Part shown: positions 6,785 through 13,243 of the stretch, piece by piece
Layout of the letters: each line of letters opens with the position of its first letter
Numbering within the stretch: position 1 is the first letter of the stretch
DNA from: CAZCZY01 sp964503525
GTDB taxonomy: Bacteria; Patescibacteriota; JAUYIX01
Length of the DNA: 15,521 bases
Assembly: GCA_964503525.1 (NCBI GenBank)
Contig: CAZCZY010000071.1
Coordinates: 1 to 15,521, forward strand
Direction of reading: 5' to 3'
Program-made: the position numbers and the translations under genes
The notes under the pieces: model-generated
Database searches by the model: none
Told to the model about the DNA's origin: nothing
Seen by the model: only the letters and a program-made list of their open reading frames with translations

Positions 6785-7216
6785 ATGAAGGCCGCACCAT
6801 ACATTATCGTCGGAGTCGTGCTTGCTAGTATCGTCACCGGCTACATCTTTTTGAAATCGCCGGATGATGGCGGCACGAGCTCGAGTGCGCAATTGGTCAG
6901 CGGAGATTTGGGCGATCAAACAAATGGAGATTCTGTACGAACAGAAAACGGAATACAGATTGTGCACATTGTCGCTGGAGGTGGGTATAGTCCGCGCAAG
7001 GTGACCGTCAAGGCCGATATAGCGACCCAAATCGAGATGGAAACAAATGGCACCTACGATTGTTCGTCGGCGCTAACTATTCCTGCCATAAAATACAATA
7101 AGCAACTCCCTGCTACGGGTACGACGCTGATTGATATTCCCGCCCAATCAAAGAGCACTGTATTGACCGGTCTTTGCGCGATGGGAATGTTTAGGTTTGA
7201 TATTGAGTTTGTGTAG
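6785..7216 (+). CDS. Membrane-anchored cupredoxin-like protein
   Basis: The protein has 143 residues: an N-terminal membrane helix (5-23), a Gly/Ser-rich linker, then a cupredoxin-like beta domain from about 58 to the end, exposed outside the membrane. The pattern GGGYSP-RKVTVKA, YDCSSALTIPAI, then LCAMGMFRF at the end matches the short cupredoxin domains often fused C-terminally to HMA/TauE-like proteins. Candidate copper ligands are Cys93, Cys131 and Met133/Met135. Here the domain is a separate gene, 3 bp after its likely partner. It probably binds exported Cu as a chaperone or buffer. A classic electron-transfer plastocyanin would carry a different His-Cys-His-Met set, so storage or delivery is more likely. 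Confidence 0.82.
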   Translation: MKAAPYIIVGVVLASIVTGYIFLKSPDDGGTSSSAQLVSGDLGDQTNGDSVRTENGIQIVHIVAGGGYSPRKVTVKADIATQIEMETNGTYDCSSALTIPAIKYNKQLPATGTTLIDIPAQSKSTVLTGLCAMGMFRFDIEFV

Positions 7217-7230
7217 GCGCAGTGTAGAAT
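7203..7230 (+). promoter_or_regulatory. Promoter of the small membrane protein gene
   Basis: TTGAGT (7203-7208) and TAGAAT (7225-7230) are spaced by 16 bp. The first lies inside the end of the cupredoxin gene. The ATG follows the -10 box after 8 nt, giving an almost leaderless transcript. The downstream gene may therefore be transcribed independently of the copper operon. Confidence 0.55.
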
Positions 7231-7238
7231 AGGTGACC

Positions 7239-7568
7239 ATGAGCGTAGCGCTTATCATCACAATAACTTTAATGGAACTGCTGCTCGCAGTCCTCCTTGT
7301 CTCCACTGGTTTGCAGATGGTTAAGGCGCGATCGTTTGCCAAGCTCCTTGATGAGTACGAGCAAAACCCCAAAAGTCGTACTTTAGTTCAACGCTGGTTC
7401 TTTGGTTGGCAGTTTCGCTTGCAGCGACAAATTACGAGAGCGTCGATCCGCGCCCTGAGCAATACGTTTGTCACATTATTTTACCGGATTGCAGGTTTGT
7501 TTTTTTTGATCCTGTCTGTAGGAATGGTGTTCGCCATAGTTTTTCAATGGACCATATTTTTTAGGTGA
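7239..7568 (+). CDS. Small membrane protein with two membrane helices, function unknown
   Basis: The protein has 109 residues from the ATG at 7239; a GTG at 7233 would add two residues but lies nearer the -10 box. Residues 3-27 and about 84-107 are strongly hydrophobic. Between them lies a basic loop with RTLVQRWFFGWQFRLQRQITR near 46-66, probably cytoplasmic. There are no cysteines and no metal-binding motif, so although it follows the copper genes I have no sequence reason to call it a copper protein. A promoter of its own and a strong terminator frame it. I do not recognise the family. Confidence 0.65.
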   Translation: MSVALIITITLMELLLAVLLVSTGLQMVKARSFAKLLDEYEQNPKSRTLVQRWFFGWQFRLQRQITRASIRALSNTFVTLFYRIAGLFFLILSVGMVFAIVFQWTIFFR

Positions 7569-7576
7569 ACAAAAGA

Positions 7577-7608
7577 AAAAGACCGTTTGTATTTACAAAC
7601 GGTCTTTT
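7577..7608. terminator. Two-sided rho-independent terminator
   Basis: A perfect 14-bp stem (7577-7590 with 7595-7608) with loop ATTT has A-runs on the left and T-runs on the right, so it can stop transcription from either strand. It separates the plus-strand gene ending at 7568 from the minus-strand gene ending at 7627. Confidence 0.92.
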
Positions 7609-7626
7609 ATGAGGGAACCACCAGTG

Positions 7627-8241
7627 TTACGCACATCGCTGTCGCAGCGAATAGACGCAGTGTTCCATACCCTCTTCGCGCCCCTGCATGACGTAGCCGG
7701 TTTGCATCTTGAGCAGCCGAGGAGCACCGGTAATGACCAGCTGGCCTGGGGCTGCACGCAATGAGCGAGGCTTTTCGCTGTCCTCCATGGAGACGAGAAA
7801 GGTCGTGTATCCTGCGATGACGAAATACGCTTGCAGATTTACGTGGCGTCTGCGCTCCATGTACAGATCGCCCTTGCTGCTCGGACACTTACAGTGCAGC
7901 TGCCGTTCGTTAAAGACGAGTTTTTCCGTGAGGGGATATTCTGGCAAAAGGCTCATGCCCTCAGCGAGCCAGGTTTCCAAAGTAGTGGTGTACAGTTCGT
8001 ACAAACCGTTTGGCGCTACTTTGTTTGCAACACAAAGACAAGCGTCTCCATCGCATGATGGTGCGTCGCTAGTGATCCTTTTGTAATTGCACGCCTTCGC
8101 TTCCTCCAGAAGCAGTCTGCAGGTTCGGTCGGCTAAGACAGGAAATGACACAAATGTGTACACATCTGTCAGCCGCACGAGCGAGGATACCGAAAGATTT
8201 GTCCGTAGTAGTTTGCCTAAGTCGCCAAGTCCGTTCGACAA
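7627..8241 (-). CDS. Unrecognised protein, cysteine-containing
   Basis: The minus-strand frame is open from 8445 down to TAA at 7627. I place the start at the TTG at 8241 (204 residues), because AAAGGGGG lies 5 nt upstream and the stretch before it (Cys- and Lys-rich, unlike a protein N-terminus) overlaps the promoter of the divergent gene. ATG at 8349 (240 residues) and TTG at 8445 (272 residues) are alternatives. No signal peptide or clear membrane segment is seen. Eight cysteines are scattered, two as CKC, others in a CDGDACLC stretch. The C-terminal half (from LTEKLVFNERQL onward) looks like a mixed alpha/beta domain. The frame is much longer than any competing plus-strand frame here and ends neatly at the two-sided terminator. 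I do not recognise a family. Confidence 0.55.
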   Translation of the reverse strand: MSNGLGDLGKLLRTNLSVSSLVRLTDVYTFVSFPVLADRTCRLLLEEAKACNYKRITSDAPSCDGDACLCVANKVAPNGLYELYTTTLETWLAEGMSLLPEYPLTEKLVFNERQLHCKCPSSKGDLYMERRRHVNLQAYFVIAGYTTFLVSMEDSEKPRSLRAAPGQLVITGAPRLLKMQTGYVMQGREEGMEHCVYSLRQRCA

Positions 8242-8329
8242 GTCGGCCCCCTTTAAGGTTTTTGTTTTTTTGTTTGGAAAGAACCTACGGGAACAATAAC
8301 ATTTTTGCGAGCACCTACGTGTGGATAAA

Positions 8330-8358
8330 TTGACTTGAGGGTCAAACATTGGTACGGT
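8330..8358 (+). promoter_or_regulatory. Promoter with palindrome over the -35 box
   Basis: TTGACT (8330-8335) is followed after 17 bp by TACGGT (8353-8358). An inverted repeat TTGAC-TTGAGG-GTCAA (8330-8345) overlays the -35 box and could be an operator. Transcription would begin near 8365, leaving a leader of about 60 nt before the ATG at 8428. The -10 is imperfect. Confidence 0.42.
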
Positions 8359-8427
8359 ACACGGTTCATATTGTTTTGTTCGTGAATAACAATTTGACCG
8401 CTCACAGCTTGAGTTAGGAGGTGATGC

Positions 8428-9126
8428 ATGTTCTTTTACAGGCAATTGGCCACGTTGATTACGCTGCCGATTGTATTACACCTTGGCACGAACGGGTTTG
8501 CACAAATGCCGAGTGACCTGCCGCCCAGCGTCAATGCGTGGACCCAACAAGAAGCTCTCGCTACTGCCGAAAAGCTGGAGTTTGTCCTGACAAATCATCC
8601 TGAGAAGTTTGTCAGACTAGATCTGCCGCGTATGACTAAGCTCGGCCTGGTCGAGATTTTTATCTATCGCGGCGTGATTCCGTTTGAGAATGCAGCGGTT
8701 GGCGTGGATCGACGCGACGGCAAAATCATTTTGTCGATTCCGGAGCATATCTTGGCGGATCCTCGGGTGCCGCTTTTCTCGATCAACGAACTGCTCTGGC
8801 ACGAGGCCTCCCACGTTCGCGCCATACTTTCACGCGGAGAGCCAGTCGAAACGTTTTGGTCGGGAACTTCACTCACGCCGTTTATCGTTTACAGTACGGT
8901 ACTCGGTGAGTTGTATGCCTACCAATCGCAGTGCGAACTTGCTCGCATGGGAGGCTGGACGTCAGTAAACGAAGCCTGTATCGGCTGGAATAAGTATGGC
9001 GTCCGCGGCCTCATTGGCACCGTTTTGAACATCAAGTTGCAGCAGCATCCCGATTACAACAACTACTGTCCAGAACTTGACCTGGCCGCACGAGATTTCT
9101 TACACCGACAGGGCCCCGTTCGCTAG
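8428..9126 (+). CDS. Secreted HExxH-motif protein, putative zinc metalloprotease-like
   Basis: The protein has 232 residues with a very strong SD, AGGAGGTGAT at 8416-8425, just before the ATG. A signal peptide is evident: positive start, hydrophobic core to about residue 24, and cleavage probably after GFAQ (26). The mature part contains LLWHEASHVRA with His125-Glu126-x-x-His129, the zinc-binding and catalytic motif of many metallopeptidases, and a downstream GELYAYQ whose Glu161 could be the third zinc ligand in gluzincin fashion. An IILSIPEHILADP segment precedes it, as in domains where strands lead into the active-site helix. Five cysteines are present (169, 183, 219 among them). It might be a cell-wall or extracellular protease; substrate unknown. 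The motif is short, so chance occurrence is possible, but its helix context (hydrophobic-WHE..H) is typical. A terminator follows. Confidence 0.72.
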   Translation: MFFYRQLATLITLPIVLHLGTNGFAQMPSDLPPSVNAWTQQEALATAEKLEFVLTNHPEKFVRLDLPRMTKLGLVEIFIYRGVIPFENAAVGVDRRDGKIILSIPEHILADPRVPLFSINELLWHEASHVRAILSRGEPVETFWSGTSLTPFIVYSTVLGELYAYQSQCELARMGGWTSVNEACIGWNKYGVRGLIGTVLNIKLQQHPDYNNYCPELDLAARDFLHRQGPVR

Positions 9127-9154
9127 CTGGATCAGGCACTTCGCCCAAAAAACC

Positions 9155-9197
9155 ACCGCCCGCAAGATCATTTGGTCTCGGGCGGTTTTAATTTTTG
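9155..9197 (+). terminator. Rho-independent terminator
   Basis: ACCGCCCG (9155-9162) pairs with CGGGCGGT (9179-9186); the 16-nt loop can form a further short AGA/TCT pairing. The T-rich tail is TTTAATTTTT. It ends the gene finishing at 9126. Confidence 0.85.
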
Positions 9198-9200
9198 GTT

Positions 9201-9229
9201 TTGACTTATTATTGTGGTTCGCGTATAAC
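9201..9229 (+). promoter_or_regulatory. Strong promoter upstream of the ABC transporter
   Basis: TTGACT (9201-9206) and TATAAC (9224-9229), spaced by exactly 17 bp, make the best promoter match in the window. The start would be near 9236, about 240 nt before the ABC transporter start at 9476. The start lies 40 nt after the upstream terminator. Confidence 0.68.
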
Positions 9230-9251
9230 AGCTTGTACTAAAAACAATCCA

Positions 9252-9344
9252 ATGATTATTTTTTCGCCAAACATATATCGGAATACCGCAAAAACGCCAC
9301 TTTTTGGCCCAGTTGTTGGCTTTGTAACAGGCAATCTGCTCTGA
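9252..9344 (+). other. 30-codon ORF in the ABC transporter leader
   Basis: ATG at 9252 opens a frame of 30 codons ending in TGA at 9342-9344, lying between the strong promoter and the hairpins. The peptide begins MIIFSPNIYR and ends GPVVGFVTGNLL. No SD precedes it and it may be a chance frame. If real, it could be a leader peptide acting on the hairpins, or a small peptide handled by the transporter. It lacks a double-glycine leader. Confidence 0.22.
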
Positions 9345-9377
9345 GGACTCAATACTTCCATCTGAATTGATTTCTCC

Positions 9378-9419
9378 AAGTATCTTGCCTTAACAGCAAG
9401 ATACTTTGTTCTATAACAA
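9378..9419 (+). promoter_or_regulatory. Two tandem hairpins in the ABC transporter leader
   Basis: The first hairpin has a perfect 11-bp stem, AAGTATCTTGC (9378-9388) with GCAAGATACTT (9396-9406) and loop CTTAACA. The second overlaps its last base: TTGTT (9406-9410) with AACAA (9415-9419), loop CTAT. The first is followed by TTGTTCT, a weak T-run. Possible roles are an attenuator, a structured 5' leader, the end of a roughly 170-nt small RNA, or a DNA operator. The bases between 9230 and 9475 hold no other gene I can support. Confidence 0.55.
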
Positions 9420-9475
9420 CTAAATAATGCTGCAGTATGCAGCAAAACTCATGGATCGCACGACAGGAGGCTGAA

Positions 9476-11389
9476 ATGGACGGAATGGATACGAGACGCT
9501 CGACTACGAGTTTGCGCGAATATATGGAAAGCATGCGCGAGACCTGGCGTATTTGTCGCTGGGTCGTACGTGAACTCAATACCGACGAGAGTCGGCATTG
9601 GACTAAGCGATTGTTGGTAGCGTCAACTGTCGCGACGGTTGTGCAAGTCGCACAACCATTGTTCATCGCATTTATCTTTAGCGGATTGGTGCTGCGCGAT
9701 AGCCGCTCCATCATTTGGGGGTTTATAGGCTTTGCAGTCTGCACGCTGGGCAAGCAACTTGCCGATTACTTTAGAGCCTACGCGCGCGAATGGGTAATTG
9801 GTTTGCACTGGTCACGTCTTAACGACCGTATAACTGAATTGTTCTTTGAGAAATCGATGGGACAACACATTCAGGAAGGGCAAACCCTCAGTGTCGCAAA
9901 CATCGACAAAGGCCGCTGGAAGATCATCGACTTAGAAAGCATGTTGCTGTTTGACGGGATTCCGACATTATTTGTTTTGTTGTTGTCCTATGTTTTTTTG
10001 TTCGCGCTGAGTCCCGTGGCGGGCGGCATCATGAGTGTGGTCATGGTCATTTACTTTGTCTGGATGATTAAACTCAACCAGCAAGTAGACCAAGTCTGCA
10101 CTCCGCTCGACAAAGAATTTAGGGCGCTCAATCGCCATCGGATCGAACGCTGGGAAAAAACCGAGCGCGTCAAAGTCTGTGCCAAGGAAAAACAAGAGCT
10201 GACGGACATGAGTCAGCGCTTTGATCAATTGCTAAAAAAGGATCGAACGTTCTGGCTACGCTACAGCATGTTGGTGTCGTGTCGTGGTGCCACGGCAATG
10301 TTCGGTCTCATCATCATAATGCTGTATGGGGCGTGGTCAGTCTGGAAAGGGGCCTGGCAGATCGGCTTGCTCTACCCATTGTTTAGTTGGAGTGCGCGTG
10401 TTGCAGAAAACCTCTGGCAAGTAGGCAACATTGAGCATCAACTCAACTGGAACATGCCTGCTGTCAAAAGCATGATCAAGGCACTCACGATCGAGCCGGA
10501 CATTGTTGATGCGCCGGACGCACTCGAGCTCGCCTACGACCATCCGATTAGGGTTCGGTTTGAGAATGTTACGCATACGTATCCTCCAACCAAGGAGCAT
10601 GGCAGCACCGACGTCGACAATGCCGAGTTTGCAGCGCCTGTCGAACCTGGCGGCATGCATGTGGTTCGGGACATATCGTTTACGATCGAAGAAGGAGAAA
10701 AAGTTGCGTTGATCGGACCGAGTGGCGCTGGCAAGACGACCATCATGCGCTTGCTCTTACGTTTTATGGATCCGAACTCCGGCTGTATCTGGGTCGACGG
10801 ACACAAACTCACTGACATCAAGTTGTCGTCGTGGATCAAGTTGATTGGCTACATTCCGCAACAGACGCAAGTCTTTGATGGAACGATGCGATACAACTTA
10901 ACGTACGGTTTGATGGCAGAGGACCAGCAGACTGTTACGGATGAAAATCTCTGGGAGCTCATGCGGCAGCTCAAGATCGACTTCCACGAGCGTCTGACCG
11001 AAGGGCTGCAAACTAAAGTCGGCCGTAATGGTCTCAAGCTGTCGGGAGGTCAAGCGCAGCGTTTGATGATTGGTGCTGCGGCCGCAAAAAGGCCGCGACT
11101 CATGATCATTGACGAGGCGACGAGCAACTTGGATTCGGTAACGGAAAAAGACGTACATCGTGGTTTGGCGCAGGTCTTGAGCGCCAATGTGAGCGCACTC
11201 GTCATTGCGCATCGCCTGAGCACCGTGCGAGATTTGTGCGACAAGTATGTGGTGTTACGAAATGTCGCGGATCTCGCGGCCGACCAACCTCAAGTCGAGG
11301 CCATCGCATTTTCGTTTGAAGAGCTGTATCGCATCTCGCCAACTTTTCGCCAACTGGCGGAATGTCAGGATCTAATCGTGACGGTTTGA
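9476..11389 (+). CDS. ABC half-transporter: membrane domain fused to ATPase
   Basis: The protein has 637 residues, starting at ATG 9476 because AGGAGG (9465-9470) sits 5 nt before it; the ATG at 9437 would give 13 more residues with no SD. Residues about 30-330 form the membrane domain with about six helices (type-1 exporter fold, MsbA/MdlB-like). The ATPase domain follows: Walker A GPSGAGKTT at 414-422, LSGGQ at 522-526, Walker B ending in Asp546-Glu547, and switch His579. A two-fold symmetrical homodimer or heterodimer exporter is likely; the substrate cannot be told. An insertion of about 25 residues rich in Asp/Glu/Pro (371-395) follows the adenine-stacking Tyr369 in the ATPase domain. 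There is no peptidase domain for cleaving exported peptides. A strong terminator follows directly. Confidence 0.93.
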   Translation: MDGMDTRRSTTSLREYMESMRETWRICRWVVRELNTDESRHWTKRLLVASTVATVVQVAQPLFIAFIFSGLVLRDSRSIIWGFIGFAVCTLGKQLADYFRAYAREWVIGLHWSRLNDRITELFFEKSMGQHIQEGQTLSVANIDKGRWKIIDLESMLLFDGIPTLFVLLLSYVFLFALSPVAGGIMSVVMVIYFVWMIKLNQQVDQVCTPLDKEFRALNRHRIERWEKTERVKVCAKEKQELTDMSQRFDQLLKKDRTFWLRYSMLVSCRGATAMFGLIIIMLYGAWSVWKGAWQIGLLYPLFSWSARVAENLWQVGNIEHQLNWNMPAVKSMIKALTIEPDIVDAPDALELAYDHPIRVRFENVTHTYPPTKEHGSTDVDNAEFAAPVEPGGMHVVRDISFTIEEGEKVALIGPSGAGKTTIMRLLLRFMDPNSGCIWVDGHKLTDIKLSSWIKLIGYIPQQTQVFDGTMRYNLTYGLMAEDQQTVTDENLWELMRQLKIDFHERLTEGLQTKVGRNGLKLSGGQAQRLMIGAAAAKRPRLMIIDEATSNLDSVTEKDVHRGLAQVLSANVSALVIAHRLSTVRDLCDKYVVLRNVADLAADQPQVEAIAFSFEELYRISPTFRQLAECQDLIVTV

Positions 11390-11724
11390 GTGTAAACAAA
11401 ATGGGCCCGGAAGAATATTCTTCCGGGCCCTCTTTTTAAGCGAACTGTTTCTACTCGGTCGCGCTGTTTAACCAGCAGAAACTTGTTCGATTGGTAAAAC
11501 GATTCTACGGTGCCGAGGTGCCACCAACCTTTGATCTCGGGCAGCTCGATCAGACTGGGTTCATGAAAGGGCACAACCCCGGGTGATAAGAGCAGGCTGA
11601 GCTTGTGGCTGCCTTGATGGTGTAGAATTTGGAGTAGCTGACTGCCCTCGAACTTTCGTCCAAGTCGTTCGACGCAACGCCGTATCGCAATGTCTTCGAT
11701 TCAACCGTTCCAGGAACCTTCCAT
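11365..11724 (-). pseudogene. Probably broken gene: in-frame TGA at codon 8 and no stop before the terminator
   Basis: On the minus strand an ATG at 11724 with GAGG six bases upstream starts a frame of seven codons (MEGSWNG), then TGA (11701-11703). The same frame continues open for over 100 codons with protein-like composition: IEDIAIRRCVERLG, LLQILHHQGSHKLSLLLSPG, HEPSLIELPEIKGWWHLGTV, FYQSNKFLLVKQ. It starts 28 bp after the upstream minus-strand gene, so they form one unit. The frame then runs through the terminator palindrome into the 3' end of the ABC gene. A TAA in a neighbouring frame lies directly before the hairpin, as if the original stop had been lost by a frameshift. A GTG at 11574 would give a 69-residue remainder. 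The likely reading is a gene with a nonsense mutation and a 3' frameshift, or a sequencing error; recoding of TGA is less likely because TGA stops are used normally elsewhere. No family recognised. Confidence 0.6.
11403..11437. terminator. Perfect 28-bp palindromic terminator
   Basis: GGGCCCGGAAGAAT is followed by its exact reverse complement (11403-11430), then TCTTTTT on the plus strand; on the minus strand the hairpin is followed by ATTTTGTTT. It ends the ABC gene at 11389 and can also terminate from the opposite strand. Confidence 0.92.
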
Positions 11725-11752
11725 GTTGCACCTCGCTAGCGTGTTGTCTTGT

Positions 11753-12349
11753 TTAGCGTACCGCGTTAAAAAGCCAGATGTTGTCTTGGCGATCCTCGGG
11801 CGGGACTTTCTCTATACGACATTCACTCAAACCGGTCAGCACGCGCATGACTGCATGCACGACGCACTCGGCAGCCGCTTGATCAAAACAACGAGCAGAG
11901 AAATCCATCATGATCACGCCGTCGCTAGAAAAAAGCACGAACTGCACCTGCTGTGTAGCGGCATGCCACTCAAATTGCACTGAGTGCCAGGTCCCAAGTA
12001 GCCCCGCAACATGCTCTGCAAGTTGCCTCAGCCCCTGAGCGCTATACGCGAAGGGATCCAGTTCGCTCCAGTACCAACCGATCTGTTCGCGATTACTTTG
12101 CCACTCGACAAACGGTTGTTCGGCCCGACTGCCATGCAACTCGTCAAGGAATTGTTTGACGGCATCGATGACGGCAGAGGCAGCAGTAGCACGGACTCGT
12201 CGCACCAGCACGTTGCGATTTTTACTTGTGGGCGAACACCACTCAATCGGCGTCTCGTGCGAAAAAATTTCTAGCGTGAGATCGTCTGTTAGTAGAAAAG
12301 TCATTCGGGTGGCCTGGACTAGGTCACCCGCGCGGGATTGTAGTCTCAA
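11753..12349 (-). CDS. Unrecognised soluble protein
   Basis: The protein has 198 residues. The start is TTG at 12349, supported by AGAGGTGAG just upstream; an ATG at 12304 would shorten it to 183 residues (MTFLLTDDLTLEIF) with no SD. No signal peptide or membrane segment is seen. It looks like a mixed alpha/beta protein, with a central region rich in Trp (QIGWYWSELDPF, LLGTWHSVQFEWHA) and strands QVQFVLFSSDGVIMMDF. Cysteines are few. The gene is transcribed divergently from alkD across 78 bp and precedes the broken gene at 11724. The frame is by far the longest on either strand here and codon use resembles the neighbours. No function can be assigned. Confidence 0.68.
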   Translation of the reverse strand: MRLQSRAGDLVQATRMTFLLTDDLTLEIFSHETPIEWCSPTSKNRNVLVRRVRATAASAVIDAVKQFLDELHGSRAEQPFVEWQSNREQIGWYWSELDPFAYSAQGLRQLAEHVAGLLGTWHSVQFEWHAATQQVQFVLFSSDGVIMMDFSARCFDQAAAECVVHAVMRVLTGLSECRIEKVPPEDRQDNIWLFNAVR

Positions 12350-12414
12350 GGCTCACCTCTTTTGTTAAGCAACTAAGCTCGGCATGCTCGCGCGCAATCG
12401 CAATAAAGTCAAGG

Positions 12415-12420
12415 TATAGT
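12415..12420 (+). promoter_or_regulatory. -10 box just before alkD
   Basis: TATAGT lies 7 nt before the ATG at 12428, and I see no SD or good -35. This fits the nearly leaderless pattern of several genes in the window. The same 78-bp divergent region must also carry the minus-strand gene's promoter, which I cannot resolve. Confidence 0.42.
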
Positions 12421-12427
12421 GAGTGCT

Positions 12428-13180
12428 ATGTCTGGACCAACGTTGCGTGAAATCAAAAAAGAATTTAAGCGGTTGGCAAGTCCAGCGCAGGCAAAAAAAC
12501 TGAGCCGATTTTTTAAGACCGGACCAGGTGAGTATGCAGAAGGGGATCACTTTTTGGGAATAAAGGTGCCGGTACAACGCACGCTCGTAAAAAAGTATCG
12601 CGACCTGCCGCTGGTCGACGTCACAGCACTATTGCAAAGCACTATTCACGAACACCGCTTTACTGCGTTGCTAATTTTGGTTGATCAGTTTAAACGGGGA
12701 GGCACTGATCCCAAAGTTAGGAGCATTTTACGGAAAAATATTTACAACCTGTATCTTAAACAGACAAAGTATGTCAATAACTGGGATCTCGTCGATAGTT
12801 CGGCGCCATATATAGTTGGAGAATATTTGCGCGTGTACGGGGTGGACCGAAAAATCCTATACAAATTGGTTCGATCAAAAAATTTGTGGGAGCGACGCAT
12901 CGCCATTATCGCAACGCAAAATTTTATTAGACACGGGGAGTCCGACGATACAGTGCGCCTCGCACGTCTGTTGCTTACTGACACGCATGACCTAATTCAT
13001 AAAGCAATTGGCTGGATGTTGCGCGAAGTTGGGGATAGGGACACGGCCGTGCTGGAAAAATTCTTGCGGCAAAACGTGAGCCGCTTGCCACGTACGGCTT
13101 TGCGATACGCACTCGAGCATTTCCCAGAAAAAAAGCGAGCGCGCTATATGGCTGTGGTACCATTCCGAACCCAGAAATAG
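12428..13180 (+). CDS. alkD: AlkD-type DNA glycosylase
   Basis: The protein has 250 residues from ATG at 12428; a GTG at 12419 would add three residues but overlaps the -10 box. AlkD removes 3-methyl- and 7-methyl-purines, a base-excision repair step. It is built of HEAT-like helical repeats throughout. Family residues are visible: KYVNNWDLVDSSAPYIVG around 114-131, with Trp119 and Asp123 matching the Trp109/Asp113 of the Bacillus cereus enzyme. NLWERRIAII near 152-161 places Arg157 at the position of its Arg148. IHKAIGWMLREVG (190-202) and LPRTALRYALEHF (220-232) follow in the expected order. It is full length. It sits 63 bp before the kinase-like gene on the same strand. Confidence 0.92.
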   Translation: MSGPTLREIKKEFKRLASPAQAKKLSRFFKTGPGEYAEGDHFLGIKVPVQRTLVKKYRDLPLVDVTALLQSTIHEHRFTALLILVDQFKRGGTDPKVRSILRKNIYNLYLKQTKYVNNWDLVDSSAPYIVGEYLRVYGVDRKILYKLVRSKNLWERRIAIIATQNFIRHGESDDTVRLARLLLTDTHDLIHKAIGWMLREVGDRDTAVLEKFLRQNVSRLPRTALRYALEHFPEKKRARYMAVVPFRTQK

Positions 13181-13243
13181 AACAAGCCCTGGGTACGTTC
13201 ATTCTTACAAGGAAAGTTTTTTATACCGCGAGAGGAGGAGCAC

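Noticed and set aside
7709..8299. Several plus-strand frames of 60-125 codons opposite the minus-strand gene at 7627-8241
   Set aside because: They are shorter, Arg/Ser-rich, lack SD sequences and overlap each other in different frames; the minus frame is longer and ends at a terminator.
9209..9445. Minus-strand frame of 78 codons in the ABC leader
   Set aside because: It starts with TTG without SD, lies opposite a good plus-strand promoter and hairpins, and shows no recognisable feature.
11690..11983. Plus-strand frame of 97 codons opposite the minus-strand unit
   Set aside because: It is the antisense of two better-supported minus-strand frames with SDs and protein-like composition, and it has no SD itself.
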